Part shown: positions 19,055-27,031 of the stretch, one piece after another | Layout of the letters: the number at the start of each line of letters is the position of its first letter | Position numbering within the stretch: position 1 is the stretch's first letter | Source: Magnetococcus sp. PR-3 | GTDB lineage: Bacteria > Pseudomonadota > Magnetococcia > Magnetococcales > Magnetococcaceae | Direction: 5' to 3' | Length of the DNA stretch: 64,000 nt | Assembly: GCF_036689865.1 (NCBI RefSeq) | Contig: NZ_JBAHUQ010000002.1 | Span: 186,001 to 250,000 of the forward strand | Notes under the pieces: generated by a model | What the model saw: only the letters and a program-made list of their open reading frames with translations | Databases searched by the model: none | What the model was told of the DNA's origin: nothing | Position numbers and translations under genes: made by a program

Positions 19055-19840
19055 CTAACGGAACGACTGAACCAGAGAGCCCACAACCAAGACCCAACCA
19101 TCGACCAATACAAAAAGAATAAGCTTAATCGGCATGGAAATAACCAAGGGAGGCAACATCATCATACCCATAGACATAACCACCGAGGCCACCACCATGT
19201 CCACAATCAAAAAGGGCAAGTAGACCATAAAGCCAATCTGAAAGGCGGTTTTTAACTCCGACACCATAAAGGCTGGAATCAACAAACGTAGTGGTGCGTC
19301 CTCCCGTTCTTTAACCTGCTCCATACCCGCCAAACGCATAAACAGACCCAAATCACTCTCACGGGTTTGACGCAACATGAAGTTTTTGACGGGAATAACC
19401 GCATTCTCCCATGCCTGTTCCCCAGTGATCTGCTTCTCCAGATATGGGTTCAAGGCGGTATCCCACACCTTGTCCATAACGGGCCCCATCACAAACATGG
19501 TCACAAACAGGGCCAAGGCGATCAAAATTTGGTTCGGGGGCTGGCCCTGCAAACCCATGGCTTGACGGACAAAAGACATCACCACAATGACACGGGTAAA
19601 GGAGGTCACCATCACCAGCAGACCTGGCGCCAGTGAGAACAGGGTCATAAAGGCGAGAATCTGCAGAGCAACACTGACTTGCTCCGGACTCGCATCCCCT
19701 GGGTTTCCACCACCTTCAAGGGTCAAACCCGGTAGATTGACCTCCACCGCATAAGCTTGACCGCTGAACAGCATTAACAGCGCCAGCGTAACCAGACCAA
19801 AACCGGTTAAGGGCCACAACCAACGACGTCCCTTCATCAC
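19055..19840 (-). CDS. fliP: Flagellar type III export protein FliP
   Basis: A 261-residue inner-membrane protein of the flagellar export gate (FliPQR). A cleavable-type hydrophobic N-terminus (LVTLALLMLFSGQAYA) is followed by the family blocks ILAFMTLFSLAPGLLVMVTSF, SFVRQAMGLQGQPPNQILIAL and the terminal LPPLVISMPIKLILFVLVDGW. Length is normal. Its ATG overlaps the fliO stop (ATGA). fliQ, fliR, flhB and flhA do not follow, since speB is next, so the rest of the gate must be encoded elsewhere. Confidence 0.95.
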   Translation of the reverse strand: MMKGRRWLWPLTGFGLVTLALLMLFSGQAYAVEVNLPGLTLEGGGNPGDASPEQVSVALQILAFMTLFSLAPGLLVMVTSFTRVIVVMSFVRQAMGLQGQPPNQILIALALFVTMFVMGPVMDKVWDTALNPYLEKQITGEQAWENAVIPVKNFMLRQTRESDLGLFMRLAGMEQVKEREDAPLRLLIPAFMVSELKTAFQIGFMVYLPFLIVDMVVASVVMSMGMMMLPPLVISMPIKLILFVLVDGWVLVVGSLVQSFR

Positions 19841-20220
19841 TTGTCTGCTCCGTTCACCGCATTTACCTCATCCTCATTGAGCTCTGCCAGCAGGTTAATC
19901 CCCTCTTTGCTGACACCCACCAACCAGGCCCGCTTGTGAATACGGATAACCCGTACACCCACACCCTGCCCCATATTACGTCCAGAAAGCAGCTCAATAC
20001 CACTGTTGGAACCCACATGGTTGTGCAGTTTCCGACCAAACCGGTTGACCAGTGCTGCCACAACAATAAGAACCAAGAGAAACCCGGCAATACGTAGGCC
20101 CTGTGTGGTCAGATCCAGCTCATCAGGTGGTGTTAAACTCAAGGTTTTACCCACCTCCTCAGCACCAGCTAGAGCAGGAACAGCCAACAACAGCGTTATA
20201 ATGAATAGTCGAACCAGCAT
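19837..20220 (-). CDS. fliO: Flagellar biosynthesis protein FliO
   Basis: A 127-residue protein with a hydrophobic N-terminus (LFIITLLLAVPALAGA), a second membrane helix (GLRIAGFLLVLIVVAALVNRFG) and a cytoplasmic FliO domain (MGQGVGVRVIRIHKRAWLVGVSKEGINLLAEL). FliO assists assembly of the FliP-FliR complex, which fits its four-base overlap with fliP. FliO is poorly conserved, so the call rests on position plus the ILV-x-NRFG and RAWLVGV patterns. No strong ribosome site is visible before the ATG. Confidence 0.8.
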   Translation of the reverse strand: MLVRLFIITLLLAVPALAGAEEVGKTLSLTPPDELDLTTQGLRIAGFLLVLIVVAALVNRFGRKLHNHVGSNSGIELLSGRNMGQGVGVRVIRIHKRAWLVGVSKEGINLLAELNEDEVNAVNGADK

Positions 20221-20410
20221 CGTCTTGCGCTATCTCATTGCCAGGGATGAAAAACCTACAAATGCACAGTGTAGCGTTACCCTATGGTGAAATGCCATGG
20301 ACAGCGTGGTTGTGTGGGACTTTTGGTTGTACTTAGCGTGGGTATGGTGGAGAAACCATCACCCTTTGTCGGGCTATAGGTGCACGCATACTTTAAAGAG
20401 AAGGACATTA

Positions 20411-20443
20411 AAAAAGCGGCTTCCAAAATTTGGAAGCCGCTTT
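20411..20443 (-). terminator. Rho-independent terminator after fliN
   Basis: A 12-bp perfect stem (AAGCGGCTTCC arm and its complement) around AAAATTT, followed on the minus strand by five T residues. It sits 33 bases past the fliN stop and separates fliL-fliM-fliN from fliO-fliP, so the latter pair needs its own promoter or read-through. Confidence 0.82.
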
Positions 20444-20475
20444 GATCCAACCTCTGCCCAATAAGGATAAACGCC

Positions 20476-20901
20476 TCAGCGCAGATTTTCCAACCGCTCC
20501 TTCAAGGAGACAATGTCGGTAATACGGATACCCAACTTATCTTTGATCATCACCACTTCGCCATAAGCCAGCAGTCGATCATTGACATAGATCTCCAGTG
20601 GATCATCCGCCTCTTTCTCCAGCTCCACCAAAGAGCCTTTGTTAAGACGCAGAAGATCCTTGATCTGATAGCTTACGCTACCCAGACGAATGGAGACCTC
20701 CAGGGGAACATCCATCAGGAGTTCAAGATTCTTCGGCAGTTCCCCATCCGCACTTACTTCAAAGGGGCTCTCCGCATCATCCATCTCATCCTGAAGTTCA
20801 CGGGCCAGATCACTCATGCCCTCTTCTTCACCCATGGCATCGGCTTCTTCTTCCAGGGCATCCAACTCGTCTTCAAAGTTACTATCTTCCATCGCGTCCA
20901 C
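20476..20901 (-). CDS. fliN: Flagellar motor switch protein FliN
   Basis: A 141-residue protein. The first ~60 residues are very acidic, and the C-terminal SpoA domain is typical (LLMDVPLEVSIRLGSVSY; LRLNKGSLVELEKEADDPLE; VNDRLLAYGEVVMIKDKLGI). It forms the lower C-ring of the motor and binds CheY-P with FliM. It lies 29 bases after fliM on the same strand and is followed by a strong terminator. The SpoA part has normal length, while the acidic leader resembles the variable N-termini of other FliN proteins. Confidence 0.93.
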   Translation of the reverse strand: MDAMEDSNFEDELDALEEEADAMGEEEGMSDLARELQDEMDDAESPFEVSADGELPKNLELLMDVPLEVSIRLGSVSYQIKDLLRLNKGSLVELEKEADDPLEIYVNDRLLAYGEVVMIKDKLGIRITDIVSLKERLENLR

Positions 20902-20930
20902 TCCTGTGTATCACCGCGCCCGGTTATGCA

Positions 20931-21929
20931 TCACTTTTCGGGCTCAACAATCCGTGTGATCCGAATCGCCCGCTTACCATCCACAACACCAGCATGGCCC
21001 ATATATTTATCCATACCGCCAATCTGAATGGCCATCTCTTCGGACATATCGGTGCCCAGTACAAACTCATCACCAATCTGTAGATCCAGCATCTGCTGCA
21101 CCGACATCTCAACGGTCCCCATCACAGGTGTGATGTCTACCTCAATCATACCCAGCTCATGGTTGAGTGCTTCCATCCAGGCCGAGGCACCTTCCACCTC
21201 TTCCTTCTGCTGGAAGCCTTGTTTGAGCTGCTGTTTAAACAGTTCCAGAATAACCGCAGGGAAACAGATGGTAATACTACCCTCTGCATCACCCACCTCG
21301 ACGGAGAAGGTAATTAAAAATACCGTCTCATCCAGGGGCATAACCGCAGCAAACTGTGGCTGGTTCTCCCATCGGGTTAAGACCAAACGGAAGGATGGGT
21401 CCAGCTTTTTCCACGACAGTTCAATCTGTTCCCTGGCCACATCCATGATGCGGTCAATCACCTTCATCTCAAAGGGAGAGAAGTTACGGAACGGGCGTTC
21501 ACTGTCACCAGGGCCACCAAAAAACCCTTCTAACACCGTGTACATCACATCTCCATCGATGGAGATCAATGCCATGGATTGGGAGGGCTCAACCCGTAGA
21601 ATATTGATAAAGATCGGCGGTTCTACCGTGTGCAGAAAACGACCAAACACTTGGTTGGTGGTTGTCTTGGGCTGCACATGAACTTCACGCCCGACCTTCT
21701 GGGTCAGTTTGAACGACAGCTGAGATGCCAAATGTTCATTGATCAGATCCAGACCCGGCAGGGCACCAACACGAATGGCTGTTTTCTGGCCAAAAGTGAA
21801 GGGAGTGGTCTTTTTCTCATCCTTGGAGGCTGAGGGCATCTCCTCATCGATCTCATCCAGATCGATGGTGCCCTCCTCCAACCCCATCATTAGGGCATCA
21901 ATTTCATCTGTAGATAAAATTTGAGACAT
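20931..21929 (-). CDS. fliM: Flagellar motor switch protein FliM
   Basis: A 332-residue protein. It begins with the CheY-binding peptide (ILSTDEIDALM), continues with the CheC-like middle domain (residues ~50-230; VFGRFLHTVEPPIFINIL; MKVIDRIMDVAREQIELSW) and ends with a SpoA domain (VEMSVQQMLDLQIGDEFVLG; MGHAGVVDGKRAIRITRIV). It couples CheY-P to motor direction. The conserved N-terminal peptide implies that at least one CheY in this genome works on the motor; the two CheY-like proteins at 39568 and 40610 are candidates. It is part of fliL-fliM-fliN. Confidence 0.95.
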   Translation of the reverse strand: MSQILSTDEIDALMMGLEEGTIDLDEIDEEMPSASKDEKKTTPFTFGQKTAIRVGALPGLDLINEHLASQLSFKLTQKVGREVHVQPKTTTNQVFGRFLHTVEPPIFINILRVEPSQSMALISIDGDVMYTVLEGFFGGPGDSERPFRNFSPFEMKVIDRIMDVAREQIELSWKKLDPSFRLVLTRWENQPQFAAVMPLDETVFLITFSVEVGDAEGSITICFPAVILELFKQQLKQGFQQKEEVEGASAWMEALNHELGMIEVDITPVMGTVEMSVQQMLDLQIGDEFVLGTDMSEEMAIQIGGMDKYMGHAGVVDGKRAIRITRIVEPEK

Positions 21930-22001
21930 ACGCTTGTCCCCACTCGGCCCGGATCATTCGCGTTTCAAAAAGGATCTTAAGAGATACTGTTTTGAAAACC
22001 T

Positions 22002-22029
22002 GCCCACCACCCGCCGAAGCGTGGTGGGC
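22002..22029 (-). terminator. Hairpin between fliL and fliM
   Basis: A 9-bp GC-rich stem (GCCCACCAC with GTGGTGGGC) 14 bases past the fliL stop, followed on the minus strand by AGGTTTTC. The T run is short, so this may attenuate rather than stop transcription into fliM-fliN. Confidence 0.45.
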
Positions 22030-22042
22030 TTAACCGCGTTTT

Positions 22043-22543
22043 TTACTGAATTACAAAAGCGGTAAAGTAGACGCGCTTGACATTGCCGTTAACCAGTACC
22101 GCATTGATGCGTGACAGAATCTCTTCACGCAGACGGAATTTACCCTCTGCATCCATGAGTTCTTTGGCGCCTTTGGAACCCAACAGCGACAGAATTACGT
22201 CACGGATCTGTGGCTGACGGCGTTCGACCTCAGGCCGCAGCTCTTCGGTATCCAGTTCCAACTCAATGGTGGCCTTCAAATACCGGTTACCCCGACCTTC
22301 ATTGAGGTTAACCAGGAAGTCCTCAAGGGGAAAGACATCACCCACCATCGCCTGAATATCTTCAGGTTTTTTCGTGTCTTCTGGCTCGGCCTGGGCTGCT
22401 TCTGCGGTCTCTTTGGCAGCCATCATATCACCAAGGAAATAACCACCTCCGACGCCAAGCAAAAGCGCGACAACCGGGATGATGATCTTCATTAGACCAC
22501 CGCCACCACCGCCTTCTTCTTCGGGATTGCCTTCTTCAGCCAT
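22043..22543 (-). CDS. fliL: Flagellar basal body-associated protein FliL
   Basis: A 166-residue protein with a short Glu/Gly-rich cytoplasmic start, a single membrane helix (LMKIIIPVVALLLGVGGGYFLG) and a periplasmic FliL domain (FPLEDFLVNLNEGRGNRYLKA; LRPEVERRQPQIRDVILSLL; VKRVYFTAFVIQ). FliL surrounds stators and supports motor output. A sigma-54-like element lies 74-90 bases upstream of its start, suggesting it heads a fliL-fliM-fliN unit. Confidence 0.92.
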   Translation of the reverse strand: MAEEGNPEEEGGGGGGLMKIIIPVVALLLGVGGGYFLGDMMAAKETAEAAQAEPEDTKKPEDIQAMVGDVFPLEDFLVNLNEGRGNRYLKATIELELDTEELRPEVERRQPQIRDVILSLLGSKGAKELMDAEGKFRLREEILSRINAVLVNGNVKRVYFTAFVIQ

Positions 22544-22616
22544 CTCTCTATTCCTTCTTCCAACGCGTCACAGTTCCATTGGCATGGTCCTTTTTTCAGG
22601 ACCCAACCTCACCGTA

Positions 22617-22633
22617 TGCGATTTCCACGCCAA
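22617..22633 (-). promoter_or_regulatory. Sigma-54-like -24/-12 element upstream of fliL
   Basis: On the minus strand the sequence reads TTGGCGTGGAAATCGCA. It has GG and GC at the required spacing and matches TTGGCACGnnnnTTGCA except at three positions. It lies about 74 bases upstream of the fliL start. It is the weakest of the three sites found. Confidence 0.5.
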
Positions 22634-22635
22634 CT

Positions 22636-22665
22636 GGCAACACCGAACCAAAATCCGGTGTTGCC
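22636..22665 (-). terminator. Strong hairpin after flgE
   Basis: A perfect 10-bp stem (GGCAACACCG with CGGTGTTGCC) and 10-base loop lying 32 bases past the flgE stop. On the minus strand there is no T tract, so it may protect the mRNA 3' end or terminate weakly. Confidence 0.45.
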
Positions 22666-22696
22666 CTGCGTGGCATTATTTAAATCAAGTCAGGGA

Positions 22697-24181
22697 TTAG
22701 CGCTTCAGAGCGATCAGCTCTTCCAACATACCATCGGTTACCGTAACCAGACGGGAGTTGGCCTGGAAGGCCCGCTGAGTGGTGATCATATTGACCATTT
22801 CGTTGGACATATCAATGTTGGAATTTTCCAACGTAAAGCTCCGTACCGTACCTAATGCTCCGGAGTTTGGTGCCCCTTCACGCGGTACGCCAGAGAGGTG
22901 GGTTTCTGAAAAAAGATTGGCACCCACTTGGTCCAACGCCTGTTCGTTGTCAAAATCTACCAATCCAATCTGATAGAGCGACTTGGTCTGACCGTTGGTA
23001 TAGGTACCGTTCACGGTACCATCCAATCCCACAGAGAGGCTCTCCAAGAACCCAGCTGACAAACCATTTTGAGAGGCCGACATGGTGGTAAAGCTGGTGG
23101 CACGCTGCACACTACCGGCAACCCCAGTATTATCGGTATCTGCCACAACCGCACCGGCATCAAACAGAACCGCGCCATCGGTAATGGTAAAGTCGTTGGT
23201 GGAGTCATCGGTCAATGCATCCCCAAAGTCAAACAGGATCTCTTGGGTCTCTGCATCACTATCATTACCGGTGAACATAAAGGTAATGGGGGTTGAACCT
23301 TCGGTATTCAAACGACCATAGCTGTCAAAGGTCAAGGTACCTGATGTATAGGTTGCACCCGTCGGTACATCCTCTACCGCACCGGTCACACCCATCATAT
23401 TGGTCAAGTCACCTGTACCAGCCTGAGTTGCATTCAAGTCAGAACTAGGCGCAGCTGCATACCATTCCCAGGTATTGCTGGCGGTCTTCTTGAAATGCAC
23501 TTCAATGTTATGCCCTTGACCCAGGGAGTCATAGACCCGAATGGGGGTGGCATAGTTGTAACTGGAAGGATCGTTAGGATCGTAAGTGGCAGGGTCGGTG
23601 ATGATCTCATCATCCGATTGCAGATTCAGCCCCACAGTCACTTCTGTGGTGGCTAGAGGGGCGGCGGTTTGGTAGGTCGACAGATCAATATCTGTCATGG
23701 AACCACCGGTTTCACCCGTGGTCTGATCGACCGGGTAACCTTGCAGGATCAGACCGGCATTGGTCACCAAATACCCTTCTAGATTCTGTTTAAAATCACC
23801 AGCACGGGTGTAGAAGGTATCCATACTGGAGGTTGCGTTACCACCACCACCACCTAACTGAGCAGCCCCAGGGTTGGAGTCCCGAACCTTATAGAAGCCC
23901 TGACCATCAATGGCCAGATCCATAACGTTGGAGGTTCCACTGAAACTACCTTGCTGCATCATCTGATCGATGGCCGAAACACCCACACCCGTACCGATTT
24001 GGGTCGAGGCGCGTGTTCCACTAATACCAACGGTCTGAATGAGCACATCCTCAAAGGTGGTTCGACTCCCCTTAAACGCCGTTGTATTGGTGTTTGAGAG
24101 GTTGTTACCGATTACCGTCATGGCGTTACCGTAGTTGGTTAGCGCACTGGAACCGGCATACATCGCCTGATGGATGGACAT
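22697..24181 (-). CDS. flgE: Flagellar hook protein FlgE
   Basis: A 494-residue axial protein. It has the rod/hook N-terminal motif (MSIHQAMYAGSSALTNYGNAM followed by VIGNNLSNTNTTAFKGSRTTF), the FlgE central domains rich in Ser/Thr/Asp/Gly, and the C-terminal amphipathic helix (NVDMSNEMVN-type NIDMSNEMVNMITTQRAFQAN). It polymerises into the hook outside the cell. It has no signal peptide, as expected for type III export. It follows flgD by 110 bases, with a small AAGGGC/GCCCTT hairpin in between, and probably shares the flgD sigma-54 promoter. Confidence 0.94.
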   Translation of the reverse strand: MSIHQAMYAGSSALTNYGNAMTVIGNNLSNTNTTAFKGSRTTFEDVLIQTVGISGTRASTQIGTGVGVSAIDQMMQQGSFSGTSNVMDLAIDGQGFYKVRDSNPGAAQLGGGGGNATSSMDTFYTRAGDFKQNLEGYLVTNAGLILQGYPVDQTTGETGGSMTDIDLSTYQTAAPLATTEVTVGLNLQSDDEIITDPATYDPNDPSSYNYATPIRVYDSLGQGHNIEVHFKKTASNTWEWYAAAPSSDLNATQAGTGDLTNMMGVTGAVEDVPTGATYTSGTLTFDSYGRLNTEGSTPITFMFTGNDSDAETQEILFDFGDALTDDSTNDFTITDGAVLFDAGAVVADTDNTGVAGSVQRATSFTTMSASQNGLSAGFLESLSVGLDGTVNGTYTNGQTKSLYQIGLVDFDNEQALDQVGANLFSETHLSGVPREGAPNSGALGTVRSFTLENSNIDMSNEMVNMITTQRAFQANSRLVTVTDGMLEELIALKR

Positions 24182-24291
24182 GTTTTATCTCCTGGTCACC
24201 GATAGAGACCCTTCTCGTGGAGCCTCTATGCGAAAACATACTTTGCCTCGGGATTGTTCTTCTCAAGGGCAACAGCCCTTAAGTGGCATGA

Positions 24292-24966
24292 TCAATCCGC
24301 AAGTTGAATACGGCGTACATCGGCCAAGCTGACCTGACTACCGTTCATATCCAGTTGTACTCCGGTGGCATCATTAACCACACCGGTTACCACACCTGTG
24401 GTGAGTGCCGTGGCGGTTGTCTCACTACCATCGGTAATCTCAACACGGAACTTGTAATCGCCTGCGGCGGTGGCATCACCATACAAGGCACTATTAAGAT
24501 CCAAGTTCTTAATACCAGCCCCATCGTAGCTCTGTGAAACCCGCTTGAGCTCTTCACCGGCTGTGTTATACATCACCACATCAACACTGGCCGCATCCGA
24601 CAGCTCAAAGCTGACGTTGGCCTGACCATCCTCACCAATGTTCATACCATTGCCTTCCACCAGCACTTCACGGCCAATGTAAGAAACAGCTTGGCTAACT
24701 TGGTCTGTGCTGCCACTCATTAGCTCGACCATTTGCTGTAACAGCTGAGTGGTGCTCTGCTGCTGGCTCAACCCTTCAAAGGTGGCCAACTGGCTGGTAA
24801 ATTCGGTGTTCTCCATGGGCTCCATGGGATCCTGATGCTCCAACTGCGCCGTCAACATACGCAGAAAGTCTGATTGCAGATCCTCTGCATTGTTGGAGCT
24901 ATCCTTGTACTTACTCGCATCCGGATCGTAAACCGCTACGTTATTAACAATCCCCGTTGTGCTCAT
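24292..24966 (-). CDS. flgD: Flagellar hook capping protein FlgD
   Basis: A 224-residue hook-assembly scaffold. The N-terminus contains the conserved LQSDFLRMLTAQLEHQDPMEP and then NTEFTSQLATFEGLSQQQST. The central region has the FlgD Ig-like fold (YIGREVLVEGNG) and an FlgN-type Tudor domain (AGDYKFRVEITDG). The ATG at 24966 has an AAGGAG site. A good sigma-54 element lies 71-87 bases upstream. It forms a transcription unit with flgE. Confidence 0.93.
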   Translation of the reverse strand: MSTTGIVNNVAVYDPDASKYKDSSNNAEDLQSDFLRMLTAQLEHQDPMEPMENTEFTSQLATFEGLSQQQSTTQLLQQMVELMSGSTDQVSQAVSYIGREVLVEGNGMNIGEDGQANVSFELSDAASVDVVMYNTAGEELKRVSQSYDGAGIKNLDLNSALYGDATAAGDYKFRVEITDGSETTATALTTGVVTGVVNDATGVQLDMNGSQVSLADVRRIQLAD

Positions 24967-25036
24967 ATCCCTATCTCCTTCAAAACGTCAGCAGCCCTAC
25001 TCGGACGAATTTTAATTTTCTTTAGCGTTAATACTT

Positions 25037-25053
25037 AACAAACCCCGTGCCAA
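25037..25053 (-). promoter_or_regulatory. Sigma-54 -24/-12 promoter of flgD-flgE
   Basis: On the minus strand: TTGGCACGGGGTTTGTT. The -24 box is a full match and the -12 box has TTTG with T in place of C, at correct spacing. The predicted transcript starts roughly 60 bases before the flgD ATG. Confidence 0.72.
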
Positions 25054-25393
25054 GCTGTTTTTATATTTTAAAGCCTTGTTTTCTTTAGACTTTAAAATGT
25101 ATGTAACTTTTTTCTAAGGACTGAAACCCGGTCTTTTTTACCGGCAACTCTTGCCTCAACTGGTTCGATTCTGCCCTTTTTTACCCACAGCCTATCTCAC
25201 ACACCTGGGCATTCATTGTTCGTTTTCAAAGCCATGAAATGGTTTAAAAAGTGCTCTATGGCCCACACACCAACTGCCAAGTTATCCACAGCCTTCGTGA
25301 CCCTTTTTACGCGTGATCAGCTGACTGCGACACCGGGCCAATCAATAGGAAAAAGCGACCATTCAGGGATCGTATTTCACCCTTGTTCACAAC

Positions 25394-25425
25394 AAAAAAA
25401 CGGCCACCTTATTTGGTGGCCGTTT
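25394..25425 (-). terminator. Rho-independent terminator after fliK
   Basis: An 11-bp stem (AAACGGCCACC with GGTGGCCGTTT) and six-base loop directly after the fliK stop, followed on the minus strand by a run of seven T including the stem end. It shows that fliK is transcribed separately from flgD-flgE. Confidence 0.85.
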
Positions 25426-25434
25426 CTTAAAAAC

Positions 25435-26544
25435 CTACGCAATAACACTCAACCCTGGTCCAACCACACCTGGACCTCGTATTTGTCCAGATTGAATGAT
25501 CTCCTCAACCAGATCCCATTCACGCTGCCAAGGGGAGCGTTCATCCCCGCCCTCTTGATCTTTTCCAGAAGGGTCTTCAAAGGCACCTTGGGATTGGGCA
25601 TCGGCAAAATCTCGTTCGCCGACCTCAACATTGAGTTCAGCAAAGCCCAGATCCTGTTTGGCCAATGCTTCTCTCAGTTGAGACATGTTGCGGTTCAAGG
25701 CATCTTTCGCCGATTCGGACTCAGCTGTAATGGTCAAATGCACCTGTTTATCGGCATCCACTTGGAGTTTGATATCCAATGATCCCAGTTCACGGGGCTC
25801 CAACCGAAGACGAATTTGCTCTTGCTGTCCAGGCTGAGAGATCAACTTCATGCGACCAATACGGTTGGCCAGTTGATCACCAAACTGTGGACTTTGTGCC
25901 CGAACCGGGGTTTGAGAGACGGCCCGTTGGGCTTTTAAGCTCTCTCCTTTATCCCCTTTAATAAGGGCCATGCCATCTTTAGCCTGTGTCTGGATTTTAT
26001 CCATCCCCTTTTCCGCCTGTTCGGCAGCTTGGTTCTGGAGTTGATCCATAACACGACCAAATTGAGGCTCTTGCCCCCCGACTCGACCTGGCTGTTCCAT
26101 CTGGGGCGTATTCTGCCCTTGTTGGAGTTCACCATTGGTCGACACACGGGGCATCTCCCCACTTCTTCCCGGTTCACCGTTACCATCCACGGCGACCCGT
26201 TGCCCACCCTGCTCAGCCTGCCTTGCCTGACCTTTGGGGTCCTGCTGGGCACGTTGAGCTTGGGTATGCTCTCCACCTTGCACGTCCTTATGCGCATCTG
26301 ACCCATCTTTCCGCTGTGCCGATTCGTGTTCCTTACGAATGGTTTCAGCGGAGGGCTGCTGCTCGTCCTTGGTCAGGCGTTGCTTTTGTGCATGCTCCTG
26401 GGCGCGCTGGGCGTCCACATCATGGAGCGTATCTTCAAAGCTCTGTCCATCTTCAGTGATGGCAGCCTGTTCTGACCCAGTAGGTGTACTTTCCGTACTA
26501 GGTGCAGATCCCAAGGAGGCGAGCTGCATGGCGAATGCGCTCAT
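25435..26544 (-). CDS. fliK: Flagellar hook-length control protein FliK
   Basis: A 369-residue protein. The N-terminal two thirds are low-complexity and rich in Gln, Glu, Lys and Arg, as in other FliK rulers. The C-terminal Flg_hook domain is clear: QIRLRLEPRELGSLDIKLQV, VHLTITAESESAKDAL and LREALAKQDLGFAELNVEV. It measures hook length and switches export specificity. The ATG at 26544 has a GAGGAG site; the longer frame to 26613 would run into the promoter element. It is transcribed alone, between a sigma-54 element and a strong terminator. Confidence 0.88.
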   Translation of the reverse strand: MSAFAMQLASLGSAPSTESTPTGSEQAAITEDGQSFEDTLHDVDAQRAQEHAQKQRLTKDEQQPSAETIRKEHESAQRKDGSDAHKDVQGGEHTQAQRAQQDPKGQARQAEQGGQRVAVDGNGEPGRSGEMPRVSTNGELQQGQNTPQMEQPGRVGGQEPQFGRVMDQLQNQAAEQAEKGMDKIQTQAKDGMALIKGDKGESLKAQRAVSQTPVRAQSPQFGDQLANRIGRMKLISQPGQQEQIRLRLEPRELGSLDIKLQVDADKQVHLTITAESESAKDALNRNMSQLREALAKQDLGFAELNVEVGERDFADAQSQGAFEDPSGKDQEGGDERSPWQREWDLVEEIIQSGQIRGPGVVGPGLSVIA

Positions 26545-26592
26545 GAGCCACTCCTCTATTAGGGTTATACCGATTTTGGCTTTTAGTCTTAT

Positions 26593-26609
26593 TACAAACA
26601 GCGTGCCAA
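26593..26609 (-). promoter_or_regulatory. Sigma-54 -24/-12 promoter of fliK
   Basis: On the minus strand: TTGGCACGCTGTTTGTA. A full -24 box with TTTG and T in place of C in the -12 box, at correct spacing, 49-65 bases upstream of the fliK ATG. It is nearly the same as the flgD element. Confidence 0.72.
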
Positions 26610-26967
26610 TCATATCTAACTGTTTTTACGTTTGTTTTTTAATGTAACATGACTTGTTTGATCATTTTGCCGGGTTAAATACGGTAAAAGATGCCCGTAG
26701 CCATACAGTAGGCAAACCATAAGGTGCCATCACTTTTGAAATACGCATGAGCGTATTGATCTAAAGCACTTGTTCAACAACAGGAGCCCATATACTTGGG
26801 TAAATAGGGGATAAAAGAGGCAGGTTAAGTCGATTAAGGCGGTCAGACCATCTACTGGTCTTTTAAAGGTGCTGCGACTATGGCCCGCATCTAAGCCGCT
26901 CAAAACAGCACATAGCCAAATAGATCATGCTTAAACAGAGCCTACCTATCTTGCGTGACCATGCATC
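26610..26967. other. Intergenic region between fliK and the FMN oxidoreductase gene
   Basis: About 360 bases without a gene. It contains two plus-strand hairpins: ATACGC-ATGA-GCGTAT at 26741-26756, and AGACCA-TCTAC-TGGTCT at 26845-26861 followed by TTT. No plus-strand gene precedes them, so they could belong to a small RNA; no promoter was assigned. Confidence 0.4.
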
Positions 26968-27000
26968 AAAAAAGGCAGACGCCTATAGACGCCTGCCTTT
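26968..27000 (-). terminator. Terminator after the FMN oxidoreductase gene
   Basis: AAAGGCAG pairs with CTGCCTTT around a loop that contains a GACGCC direct repeat. On the minus strand six T residues follow. It lies 31 bases past the stop at 27032. Confidence 0.75.
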
Positions 27001-27031
27001 TCAAGATTTTCTTGAACCACTGTGGAACAGA

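Larger units (their letters stand above)
24967..25434. other. Intergenic region between fliK and flgD
   Basis: 468 bases without a gene. From right to left it holds the fliK terminator (25394-25425), an AT-rich stretch and the flgD sigma-54 element (25037-25053), all in line with minus-strand transcription. No protein-coding frame with family features was seen on either strand. Confidence 0.6.

Noticed and set aside
18778-19122. Plus-strand 114-codon open frame between fliP and speB.
   Set aside because: It runs antisense into fliP, has no good ribosome site and no recognisable domain; it looks like a chance frame.
20233-20250. A fourth sigma-54-like site just upstream of fliO.
   Set aside because: CTGGCAATGAGATAGCG has GG and GC spacing, but several consensus positions differ and it would start transcription at the fliO ATG itself.
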